DNA from: Flavobacterium sp. UBA6203
GTDB lineage: Bacteria > Bacteroidota > Bacteroidia > Flavobacteriales > Flavobacteriaceae
Reading direction: 5' to 3'
DNA: 35,963 bases
Assembly: GCA_002421645.1 (NCBI GenBank)
Contig: DIST01000058.1
Span: forward strand, 1-35,963
Numbering within the stretch: position 1 is the first letter of the stretch; the number at the start of each line of letters is the position of its first letter. The notes beneath the pieces were generated by a model. It was not told the origin of the DNA. It did not search any database and was given only the letters and a program-made list of their open reading frames with translations. Positions 16,429-23,151 of this stretch are shown piece by piece. The translations under genes and the position numbers were made by a program.

Positions 16429-16471
16429 CGAGGTTTGGTAATATTTGCTATTGGTCAATCAGAGTAGATTT

Positions 16472-17131
16472 TTAGTAATCTTTCATAAAATCATTAATAT
16501 GTAATTTATATCCATTTATTAATTTATAAAGTTCGGCTCCTACCAAAAACATATTGTAACTGTAATCTACCTTTTCTGCAATCGAAAAGAAATGTTCTCC
16601 ATTGAATAAAACTACTCCAGAAATATTATTATCAACAATTGTTGTTTGATGATTTTGATTAAAATGTTCTTTTGAAAAATGAATTAATCCACTTGTGTTT
16701 TCATAAAGCGACCGAAAACCAGGAAATATTTTATCTAATTCCTCTGATAGTAATTTGTCTGTCATTTTTCTATTCTTACAGTCTTTAATATTTCTAATGT
16801 GTTCACCGTTTTCAATTAAATCAAAAAACTTACCTCTATCTGTAACTAATGTCATAGCAAATAACCTCATACAATTATCTGCTTGAAGTCTCAGGAAATT
16901 TATAGAAGCAACATAATTATCTAACTCAGCAAGACTTTTGAATCCTTTATTTAATGCTATAGCTCGATTTATTATTGAAAAAATAAACATACTCGGCTTA
17001 GAGAGAAGATTTTTATCAGTTTCAATTTTTAAAATCTCTTGAGCAATTTTTGTTAAATTTTCATTGAGTTTGTCAAGATGTATGAAAATATTTTCTAAGT
17101 CTTCTTCGTTTGTATTTGGGTTTAATTTCAT
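16472..17131 (-). CDS. Hypothetical protein, mostly alpha-helical
   Basis: This 219-residue protein is not recognised with confidence. It is soluble, has no signal peptide or membrane segment, and looks almost entirely helical. A central segment FLRLQADNCMRLFAMTLV and a later LYENTSGLIHFSKEHF loosely recall the DUF5677 group (helix, then an S-x-x-I/V-H motif), but this is a weak resemblance. No catalytic motif is evident. Together with rhuM it forms an accessory patch between lpdA and mlaE. Each boundary carries a hairpin and a TATATTTG box, so it is probably transcribed alone. Confidence 0.6.
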   Translation of the reverse strand: MKLNPNTNEEDLENIFIHLDKLNENLTKIAQEILKIETDKNLLSKPSMFIFSIINRAIALNKGFKSLAELDNYVASINFLRLQADNCMRLFAMTLVTDRGKFFDLIENGEHIRNIKDCKNRKMTDKLLSEELDKIFPGFRSLYENTSGLIHFSKEHFNQNHQTTIVDNNISGVVLFNGEHFFSIAEKVDYSYNMFLVGAELYKLINGYKLHINDFMKDY

Positions 17132-17208
17132 AAGGATTTTTTAAAGTTTTCTCACACTGATTGTGAATTAAAAAAACAATAAATATTTTCATTAAAATTC
17201 AGCTCATT

Positions 17209-17216
17209 CAAATATA
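17209..17216 (-). promoter_or_regulatory. -7 box upstream of the hypothetical gene
   Basis: TATATTTG on the minus strand lies 77 nt before the ATG at 17131, in the same order relative to an AAATCCGA hairpin as in both rhuM-flanking repeats. No TTG occurs at 17-23 nt. Confidence 0.4.
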
Positions 17217-17257
17217 ATCAATTTTTCCTACAAACCCTTTGCAAGTTATCCACAAAA

Positions 17258-17287
17258 AAATCCGACCTGCTTTCACAAATCGGATTT
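17258..17287 (-). terminator. Intrinsic terminator after lpdA
   Basis: AAATCCGA (17258-17265) pairs with TCGGATTT (17280-17287) around a 14-nt loop. On the minus strand it is followed by T7 and lies 38 nt after the lpdA stop. Confidence 0.7.
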
Positions 17288-17325
17288 AATCTATTTTCTA
17301 AAATCTTTTTTCTTTATTCTAAAGA

Positions 17326-18714
17326 CTACAAGTGAATCACTTCACCGTAAGCATCAGCAACCGCTTCCATAACCGCTTCACTCATGGTTGGGTGTGGGTG
17401 AACTGCTTTTAAGATTTCGTGTCCTGTAGTTTCTAATTTGCGGGCTACAACTGCTTCTGCAATCATATCGGTAACGCCTGCACCAATCATGTGGCAACCT
17501 AACCATTCACCGTATTTTGCATCGAAAATTACTTTTACAAATCCGTCTGGAGTTCCAGCAGCTTTTGCTTTTCCTGAAGCTGAGAATGGGAATTTACCAA
17601 TTTTCAATTCGTATCCTTTTTCTTTCGCTTGTTTTTCAGTCATACCCACAGAAGCAATTTCTGGAGTAGCATACGTACAACCTGGAATGTTTCCGTAATC
17701 TAATGGCTCAACGTGTAAACCAGCTATTTTTTCCACACACAAAATACCTTCTGCAGAAGCTACGTGAGCTAAAGCTTGTCCAGGCGTTACATCACCAATA
17801 GCGTAGTAACCTGGAACGTTAGTTTGGTAATAAGCGTTAACTAAGATTTTATCTCTATCGGTAGCAATACCCGTTTCTTCTAATCCGATGTTTTCGATGT
17901 TGGTTTTAATTCCAACTGCTGATAATAAGATATCTGCTTCTAAAACTTCTTCTCCTTTTGCTGTTTTAACGAATGCTTTTACGCCGTTTCCAGCAGTATC
18001 GATTCTTTCCACAGAAGAGTTCGTCATTACGTTGATTCCTGCTTTTTTCAACGAACGCTCAAATTGTTTTGAGATGTCTTCGTCTTCCACTGGAACTACG
18101 TTTGGCATGAATTCAACAATCGTAACTTCAGTTCCCATTGCGTTATAGAAATGAGCAAACTCAACTCCAATTGCACCAGAACCAACAACAATCATTTTTT
18201 TTGGTTGCTCAGGTAATGTCATCGCTTGGCGGTATCCGATTACTTTTTTACCATCTTGAGGTAAGTTTGGTAATTCGCGAGAACGCGCTCCTGTTGCAAT
18301 GATGATATGGTCAGCAGAATATTCTGTTACTTTTCCGTCAGCAGCTGTAACGTCTACTTTTTTACCTGGTTTTACTTTTCCAAAACCATCAATAACGTCG
18401 ATTTTGTTTTTCTTCATTAAGAATTGAACACCTTTACTCATTCCTTCTGCTACGTCACGAGAACGTTTTACTACAGCATTGAAGTCTTTGTCAAATTCTT
18501 TAACGGTTAATCCGTAATCTGAAGCATGTTTTAGGTAATCAAAAACTTGAGCCGATTTTAATAATGCTTTCGTTGGGATACAACCCCAATTCAAACAAAT
18601 TCCACCCAAATTTTCTTTTTCGATAACGGCTACTTTGAAGCCTAATTGTGATGCTCTAATAGCAGTTACATAACCACCAGGACCACTTCCTAAAACAATG
18701 ATATCGTATTTCAT
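17326..18714 (-). CDS. lpdA: Dihydrolipoyl dehydrogenase (E3)
   Basis: The 462-residue length is typical. The FAD-binding GSGPGG (9-14), the redox-active disulfide GGICLNWGCIPTK (C40, C45), a second Rossmann motif VGSGAIGVEFA for NAD, and the C-terminal HPHPTMSEA with base H441 and partner E446 are all present. It reoxidises dihydrolipoamide in the pyruvate, 2-oxoglutarate and branched-chain 2-oxoacid dehydrogenase complexes and in glycine cleavage. It is monocistronic here, with a promoter-like TAAATTCG box 33 nt upstream of the ATG and a terminator downstream. No E1 or E2 genes are adjacent. Confidence 0.97.
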   Translation of the reverse strand: MKYDIIVLGSGPGGYVTAIRASQLGFKVAVIEKENLGGICLNWGCIPTKALLKSAQVFDYLKHASDYGLTVKEFDKDFNAVVKRSRDVAEGMSKGVQFLMKKNKIDVIDGFGKVKPGKKVDVTAADGKVTEYSADHIIIATGARSRELPNLPQDGKKVIGYRQAMTLPEQPKKMIVVGSGAIGVEFAHFYNAMGTEVTIVEFMPNVVPVEDEDISKQFERSLKKAGINVMTNSSVERIDTAGNGVKAFVKTAKGEEVLEADILLSAVGIKTNIENIGLEETGIATDRDKILVNAYYQTNVPGYYAIGDVTPGQALAHVASAEGILCVEKIAGLHVEPLDYGNIPGCTYATPEIASVGMTEKQAKEKGYELKIGKFPFSASGKAKAAGTPDGFVKVIFDAKYGEWLGCHMIGAGVTDMIAEAVVARKLETTGHEILKAVHPHPTMSEAVMEAVADAYGEVIHL

Positions 18715-18747
18715 TTTTAAAAGTATTTCAGTTTTATTTATAAGTTG

Positions 18748-18780
18748 CGAATTTAAGGAAATAATTTAAAACAAGTGCAA
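18748..18780 (-). promoter_or_regulatory. Promoter of lpdA
   Basis: On the minus strand TTG (18780-18778), a 22-nt gap and TAAATTCG (18755-18748) match the consensus apart from C for the third T of TTTG. The same TTCG variant occurs at porQ. Confidence 0.5.
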
Positions 18781-18789
18781 GGTCAAGAA

Positions 18790-18900
18790 CAATTTCAAGG
18801 ACAAATTCAAAATCAATTTCAAAAATTAAAATGTCTCTGCGAATCTCTCTCAACACAAAGTAAATCAAAAAAATCTCGGTGAATCTCTGTGTAAAAAAAG
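18790..18900. repeat. Composite intergenic repeat, copy A
   Basis: It starts with a 21-nt element (CAATTTCAAGG then ACAAATTCAA). A 22-nt linker leads to a core of about 62 nt beginning GTCTCTG and ending CTCTGTGTAA. Copy B has the same order and the same linker length. The core matches copy B at about 54/62 positions. Confidence 0.8.
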
Positions 18901-18950
18901 TTTAAACGCAAAGTTTGCAAAGTTTTACGCAAAGAAACGCAAATGAAATC
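18901..18950. repeat. CGCAAAG quasi-repeats between copies A and B
   Basis: The words CGCAAAG, TTGCAAAG, CGCAAAG and CGCAAA recur at 9-13 nt spacing. A short relative (ACGCAAAGG then TTTGCGAAGA) is at 26308-26326. Confidence 0.6.
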
Positions 18951-18963
18951 TGTGATTCATATT

Positions 18964-19071
18964 CAATTTCAAGGACAAATTCAATTTCAAGTGCAAAAAG
19001 TGTAACGTCTCTGTGTAGCTCTCTCAATACAAAGTAATTCAAAAATATCTCGACGAATCTCTGTGTAACAA
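18964..19071. repeat. Composite intergenic repeat, copy B
   Basis: It shares the identical 21-nt leader and the 62-nt core with copy A at the same distance. It is followed by CACAAAG, GCACAAGG, AGCACAAGG and AACACAAA words (19076-19111) and by TCTGCG/TCCGTT/TCCGCG/TCTGCG words (19118-19152). Confidence 0.8.
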
Positions 19072-19156
19072 TTAACCACAAAGTGCACAAGGAAAGCACA
19101 AGGAACACAAAAAGAATCTGCGATAATCCGTTCAATCCGCGTTATCTGCGTTCTAA

Positions 19157-19167
19157 AACTGAACACT
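19157..19167 (+). repeat. AACTGAACACT word, copy 1
   Basis: This exact 11-mer also occurs upstream of truA (21850-21860, minus strand) and upstream of folP (28619-28629), always between genes. Confidence 0.6.
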
Positions 19168-19238
19168 ATTTCAAGATATGCTTAACAGCATTACAAACGA
19201 TACGTGTACTTTTCGAATTTATCAATCAAAAAAAGTAA

Positions 19239-19306
19239 AACGTCTCTGTGTAGCTCTCTAAACACAAAGCAAATTAAAAAATCTCGGTGAATCTCGGTGT
19301 AAAAAA
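19239..19306. repeat. Composite intergenic repeat, copy C (core only)
   Basis: This is the third core copy, one base shorter, lacking the 21-nt leader and ending directly at the stop codon of the ABC transporter gene. With copies A and B it fills most of the 592-bp gene-free stretch 18715-19306. I see no convincing gene there: the one open frame (18902-19135, minus) is a translation of the repeats. Confidence 0.75.
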
Positions 19307-21058
19307 TTATTCAACTTCGACAGCAAACTGCGAATCGTATAATTTCTTATAATAGCCATTTGGCTTATTCACCAATTCGCTATGTTTTCCGAATTCTACG
19401 ATTTGGCCTTTATCCATCACAATGATTTTACTCGCGTTGATAACGGTTGCTAATCGGTGAGCGATTACGATAGAAGTTCTGTCTTTTGTAATGGTTTCCG
19501 TAGCTTTTTGAATCAATTCTTCGGAATGCGTATCGATTGAAGAAGTCGCTTCATCCAAAATTAAAATACTTGGATTACTTACATACGCTCTCAAAAAGGC
19601 AATCAATTGGCGTTGTCCCGAAGATAGCATCACACCGCGTTCTTTTACGTTGTAATCGTAGCCTTCAGGTAAGCTCATGATGAAATCGTGCACGCCAATT
19701 TTCTTAGCGGCAGTTATGACATCTTCTCGAGTAATCGCCTCGTTATGAAGGGTAATATTGTGATAAATCGTATCAGCAAACAAGAAAACATCTTGCAACA
19801 CAATAGCAATTTGCTTGCGAAGACTTTCTAAGGTATATTCGTTAATGTTTCGATTATCAATCGTAATTTCACCCGAATCAATTTCGTAAAAACGATTCAA
19901 CAAGTTGATGATAGTTGATTTTCCAGCACCCGTACTTCCCACAATAGCAATGGTTTCACCGGGTTGGACTTCTAAATTGATGCCTTTTAAAACTTCTTCG
20001 TTTTTGATGTAGCTAAAACGAACGTCTTTCAATTGAATCAATCCTTTAAAATGTGTTGCTTCAACTGTTCCGTTATCTTGAACATCATCATTTTTTTCTA
20101 AAATTTCAAAAACTCTATCCGCAGCGATAATTCCCATCTGCATCACGTTGAATTTATCCGCAATTTGACGTAATGGATTGAATAACATGTTGATTAACAT
20201 CGTGTAAGCGAATAAATCTCCTACAGTAGTTAATGTATCTCCGTTGATGATGGAAATTCCTGCGTAATACACAATTGCTCCTAAAGTCAATGAAGAAACG
20301 ATATCGGCAATAGGGAAGAAGATGGAGTTGTACAAAATGTTTTTCAACCAAGCTACGTTGTGTTTCTGGTTGATTTCTTTGAACTTGTCTAATTCAATTG
20401 CTTCTCTATTAAACAATTGCACGATTTTCATTCCGGTTAATCGCTCTTGTACAAAAGTGTTTAGGTTGGCTACTTCGTTTCGAACTTCGTTGAAAGCGAC
20501 TTTCATTTTCTTTTGGAAAACATCGGTAGCATAAATTAAAACTGGCATTGCAGCTAAAACGATTAACGATAATTTCCAGTTCATGAAGAACATAATTCCC
20601 AAAATCACTATCATTTTTAGCACATCACTCACAATCATAAATAAACCTTGACTGAAAATACTAGCAATCGATTCGATATCGGAAACCGAGCGTGTTACTA
20701 ATTTTCCAACCGGTTCATTATCAAAATACTTCATTTTAAACGAAGTAATATGATGGAATAATTTTTCGCGAATGTCTTTAATAATATCTTGTCCGAGCCA
20801 GTTTGCCCAATAGGTAAAGTAAAACTGCGCTAATACTTCTAATAAAAGTACCGCCGCCATGATAACTACGTATAAAAGTAATCCGTATTTGTCTTCGGGT
20901 TTAATGTATTCGTCAACCGTTTGTTTTAATAAATACGGTCGTGCTGCAGCGAAAATAGAAAGTAAGATAGCCCAAACGATTACCCAATTGAACCTTTTTT
21001 GGTAAGGTTTCGCATAGTGCAATACTTTTTTTAGTGAATTGGATTTGATGAGCTTCAT
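19307..21058 (-). CDS. ABC exporter, MsbA-like (fused permease and ATPase)
   Basis: The protein has 583 residues. Six membrane helices lie in residues 1-320, including the coupling region EPVGKLVTRSVSDIESI. The ATPase has Walker A GSTGAGKST (374-382), Q loop LQDVFLFADT, a signature altered to LSSGQ (478-482, usually LSGGQ), Walker B ILILDEA (498-504) and H534. It forms a homodimer or heterodimer in the inner membrane and exports lipids, peptides or drugs; no second half is adjacent, so a homodimer is likely. It is transcribed after truA with a 25-nt purine-rich spacer. The stop is followed directly by repeat copy C, with no obvious hairpin terminator. Confidence 0.92.
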   Translation of the reverse strand: MKLIKSNSLKKVLHYAKPYQKRFNWVIVWAILLSIFAAARPYLLKQTVDEYIKPEDKYGLLLYVVIMAAVLLLEVLAQFYFTYWANWLGQDIIKDIREKLFHHITSFKMKYFDNEPVGKLVTRSVSDIESIASIFSQGLFMIVSDVLKMIVILGIMFFMNWKLSLIVLAAMPVLIYATDVFQKKMKVAFNEVRNEVANLNTFVQERLTGMKIVQLFNREAIELDKFKEINQKHNVAWLKNILYNSIFFPIADIVSSLTLGAIVYYAGISIINGDTLTTVGDLFAYTMLINMLFNPLRQIADKFNVMQMGIIAADRVFEILEKNDDVQDNGTVEATHFKGLIQLKDVRFSYIKNEEVLKGINLEVQPGETIAIVGSTGAGKSTIINLLNRFYEIDSGEITIDNRNINEYTLESLRKQIAIVLQDVFLFADTIYHNITLHNEAITREDVITAAKKIGVHDFIMSLPEGYDYNVKERGVMLSSGQRQLIAFLRAYVSNPSILILDEATSSIDTHSEELIQKATETITKDRTSIVIAHRLATVINASKIIVMDKGQIVEFGKHSELVNKPNGYYKKLYDSQFAVEVE

Positions 21059-21083
21059 TTATCTATTTTCTTTTCTCTTTGTT
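21059..21083 (-). repeat. Purine-rich spacer between truA and the ABC gene
   Basis: On the coding strand it is almost only A and G, with AGAGAAAAGAAAATAGA. It resembles the porQ-cmk spacer at 11380-11411. Both connect two genes of an apparent operon and end at an ATG. Confidence 0.5.
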
Positions 21084-21830
21084 CTATTTTCTTTCCTCAA
21101 TATAAGGATAGCTAACATTTACTAAATATAAACCATGTGCTGGAACTGAAAATCCGGCTTTTCCTCTGTTTTTACTTTCTATAATGGTACGTAAATCAGC
21201 GACTTCAATTTTTCCTAAACCAATGTTTACCATGGTTCCCACAATTGCTCTTACCATATTGCGCAAAAATCGATCGGCGGTGATGGTAAAGATAAGCTGA
21301 TTTCCCGATTGTTTCCAATGTGCTTCCGAAATTTTACAATTAAACGTATTCACATCGGTATGTACTTTTGAAAAACACTCAAAATCAATGTATTCGAATA
21401 AAATTTTGCACGCATCATTCATTTTATCCAAATCCAAATGATGCGAATGATACCAACTTCCGTCAGTAATAAACGCATCTTTAAACGTGTGGATGTAATA
21501 TTCGTAAGTTCTCGAAGTCGCATCAAAACGTGCATGAGCATCTTCGGCTACTTTAAAAATACGATACACTACAATCGATGGCGGTAAAAACGAATTCAAT
21601 TTGTGCGACCAATAGGCGGAATCCAATTCCAATTCGGTTTCAAAATGTGCATACATTTGCTTGGCATGCACGCCCGAATCGGTTCTTCCGGCACCTACAA
21701 TTGCGATAGTTTCTCTGAATAGGGTAGAAAGCGCCTTTTCCAAAGTTTCCTGTACCGAAGCGGCGTCAGGCTGACTCTGAAATCCGTGGAAGTTTTTTCC
21801 GTTGTAGGCAAATTCTATGAAATATCTCAA
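21084..21830 (-). CDS. truA: tRNA pseudouridine(38-40) synthase
   Basis: The protein has 248 residues. The first strand MRYFIEFAYNGKNFHGFQ and the catalytic motif GAGRTDSGVHA with D51 identify TruA. Later motifs FRNMVRAIVG and AHGLYL agree, the former as FLRNMVRAIVGTMVNIG. It isomerises uridines 38-40 in the anticodon arm of many tRNAs. It is first in an apparent two-gene operon with the MsbA-like exporter. Its upstream spacer (divergent from the YfcE-like gene) contains an AACTGAACACT word. Confidence 0.96.
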   Translation of the reverse strand: MRYFIEFAYNGKNFHGFQSQPDAASVQETLEKALSTLFRETIAIVGAGRTDSGVHAKQMYAHFETELELDSAYWSHKLNSFLPPSIVVYRIFKVAEDAHARFDATSRTYEYYIHTFKDAFITDGSWYHSHHLDLDKMNDACKILFEYIDFECFSKVHTDVNTFNCKISEAHWKQSGNQLIFTITADRFLRNMVRAIVGTMVNIGLGKIEVADLRTIIESKNRGKAGFSVPAHGLYLVNVSYPYIEERK

Positions 21831-21849
21831 AATATAGTGGTCAGTAATT

Positions 21850-21860
21850 AGTGTTCAGTT
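21850..21860 (-). repeat. AACTGAACACT word, copy 2
   Basis: This exact 11-mer lies on the truA coding strand, 20 nt before its ATG. Confidence 0.6.
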
Positions 21861-21929
21861 TTTCCAGATAGCTTGCAAATTTACAAAATTCAAAAGTAAA
21901 GTTCCTTTCAAATTGTGATAATAAAAACT

Positions 21930-21937
21930 TAATTTTG
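21930..21937 (+). promoter_or_regulatory. -7 box directly before the phosphodiesterase gene
   Basis: TAATTTTG fits TAnnTTTG and ends only 4 nt before the ATG at 21942, which would place the transcription start at or beside the start codon. No TTG lies at the usual spacing. Confidence 0.45.
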
Positions 21938-21941
21938 TCTT

Positions 21942-22436
21942 ATGAAGAAAATTCTTTTGTTATCCGATACGCACAGTCACATTGATGATGCCATTTTGAA
22001 ATACGTCAACCAAGCCGATGAAGTTTGGCACGCGGGCGATATTGGGAATTTAGAAGTCACCGACACAATTAAAAAACTAAAACCACTTCGCGCTGTTTAC
22101 GGAAACATCGACGATGAAAAAGCACGATTAGAATTCCCATTAAACAATCGATTTTTCTGTGAAGGTGTTGATGTTTGGATTACACATATTGGCGGTTATC
22201 CTGATAAATACAATCAAGCAATTCGTGCCGAAATCATAAAGAATCCTCCGAAATTATTTATATGCGGGCATTCCCACATTCTAAAAGTACAATTCGATAA
22301 AAAGTTGAATTTGCTTCATATGAATCCAGGTGCTTGTGGAAAATATGGTTTTCATCAAGTTAGAACCATGTTGCGTTTTGAAATCGATGGCGATAAAATC
22401 CAGAGTTTGGAAGTGATTGAGCTTGGTAAAAAGTAG
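21942..22436 (+). CDS. Metallophosphoesterase, YfcE/MJ0936 family
   Basis: This 164-residue protein is typical of the small calcineurin-like phosphodiesterases. Metal ligands are visible in SDTHSH (D9, H11), HAGD (D33), GNIDD and GHSHI. The first strand begins at residue 4, so the protein cannot start later than this ATG. Characterised YfcE-like enzymes hydrolyse artificial phosphodiesters and some act on cyclic or modified nucleotides; the natural substrate here is unknown. It is divergent from truA and converges on the DUF4293 gene across a terminator. Its -7 box almost touches the start codon, suggesting a leaderless mRNA. Confidence 0.9.
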   Translation: MKKILLLSDTHSHIDDAILKYVNQADEVWHAGDIGNLEVTDTIKKLKPLRAVYGNIDDEKARLEFPLNNRFFCEGVDVWITHIGGYPDKYNQAIRAEIIKNPPKLFICGHSHILKVQFDKKLNLLHMNPGACGKYGFHQVRTMLRFEIDGDKIQSLEVIELGKK

Positions 22437-22450
22437 TTTAAAACTGCAAA

Positions 22451-22485
22451 ATTCGTTATTCAACATTCGTTGTTCATCTGTTCAA
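22451..22485. repeat. ATTCGTT/GTTCAA phrase repeat
   Basis: The words ATTCGTTATTCAA, ATTCGTTGTTCA and TCTGTTCAA follow one another between the phosphodiesterase stop and its terminator. This is a degenerate tandem repeat of about 12 nt. Confidence 0.45.
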
Positions 22486-22497
22486 TTATAAAACAAA

Positions 22498-22527
22498 AAA
22501 AATCCGAAACTTTCGAATCGGATTTTT
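22498..22527. terminator. Bidirectional terminator
   Basis: AAAAATCCGA (22498-22507) pairs with TCGGATTTTT (22518-22527) around a 10-nt loop, with A and T runs on both sides. It serves the phosphodiesterase gene and the converging DUF4293 gene. Confidence 0.85.
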
Positions 22528-22555
22528 AACGCACTAATAAACTAAGATGATAGGT

Positions 22556-22966
22556 TTATCGTAATCGATCAACAGATTTTACGAGATCTTCGTCCTTTTT
22601 TATTGCCTTGTTGGCCAAGACTAATAAAACGATAGAAATTGCAGGAAGAAACATCCCAATACCCTTCTCAGAAACTTGAGCTTCTCCGGATAAGTTTAGC
22701 GAGCGATACACAAAAAATCCTAGTAAAATAAAGTTAAATATCATGTTCAATCTGTTTAAAACAAATTGATGTTGTCTCTTTTTAAAATTGATTATACTAA
22801 AAATTGCCAATAAAGCTGATACTACAAAAAACACTATATATAATAAAGAAGAGGTAAAAAACACTTCTTTTTTATCGGTTGTTGTCCATAAAGAAAACAC
22901 AAAAGGCAAAGCGCCCATCGCAATTGCGCTGATAGCCATGTAAACCGTTTGAATTCTTTGTATCAT
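22556..22966 (-). CDS. DUF4293 family membrane protein
   Basis: The protein has 136 residues from the ATG at 22966. The longer frame adds seven residues, but MIQRIQTVY is the characteristic N-terminus of this family. Four hydrophobic segments are visible, and the protein ends in SVDRLR, a motif I recall as conserved at the C-terminus of DUF4293. The family is confined to Bacteroidota and has no known function. It stands divergent to rho, an arrangement common in the phylum. A role in the membrane is clear; the job is not. Confidence 0.82.
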   Translation of the reverse strand: MIQRIQTVYMAISAIAMGALPFVFSLWTTTDKKEVFFTSSLLYIVFFVVSALLAIFSIINFKKRQHQFVLNRLNMIFNFILLGFFVYRSLNLSGEAQVSEKGIGMFLPAISIVLLVLANKAIKKDEDLVKSVDRLR

Positions 22967-23151
22967 TTTGATGTATTTATGGAACAAAAATAGTATTTCT
23001 TTTCAATAAAAACTATTGCTATATTCAAATTTATTCGTATTATTGCACTGTATTAGTCGTAAGTACTTCATTCTACGACATCTTACACTTCAAAAAAAAT
23101 CTATCATTTTTTTATTTTAACTCAATCAACAATTTTATTCAACTTATATCC

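Noticed and set aside
16402..16430. A tRNA-Tyr gene
   Set aside because: Only an anticodon-arm-like hairpin is present; no acceptor stem, D arm or T-arm sequence surrounds it.
18902..19135. 77-codon open frame on the minus strand
   Set aside because: It is a translation of the CGCAAAG/CACAAAG repeat tract, with a hydrophobic, biased composition and no promoter or family likeness.
18715..19306. A CRISPR array
   Set aside because: The three repeat cores are about 62 nt, imperfect and unevenly spaced (174 and 235 nt), and no cas genes are nearby.
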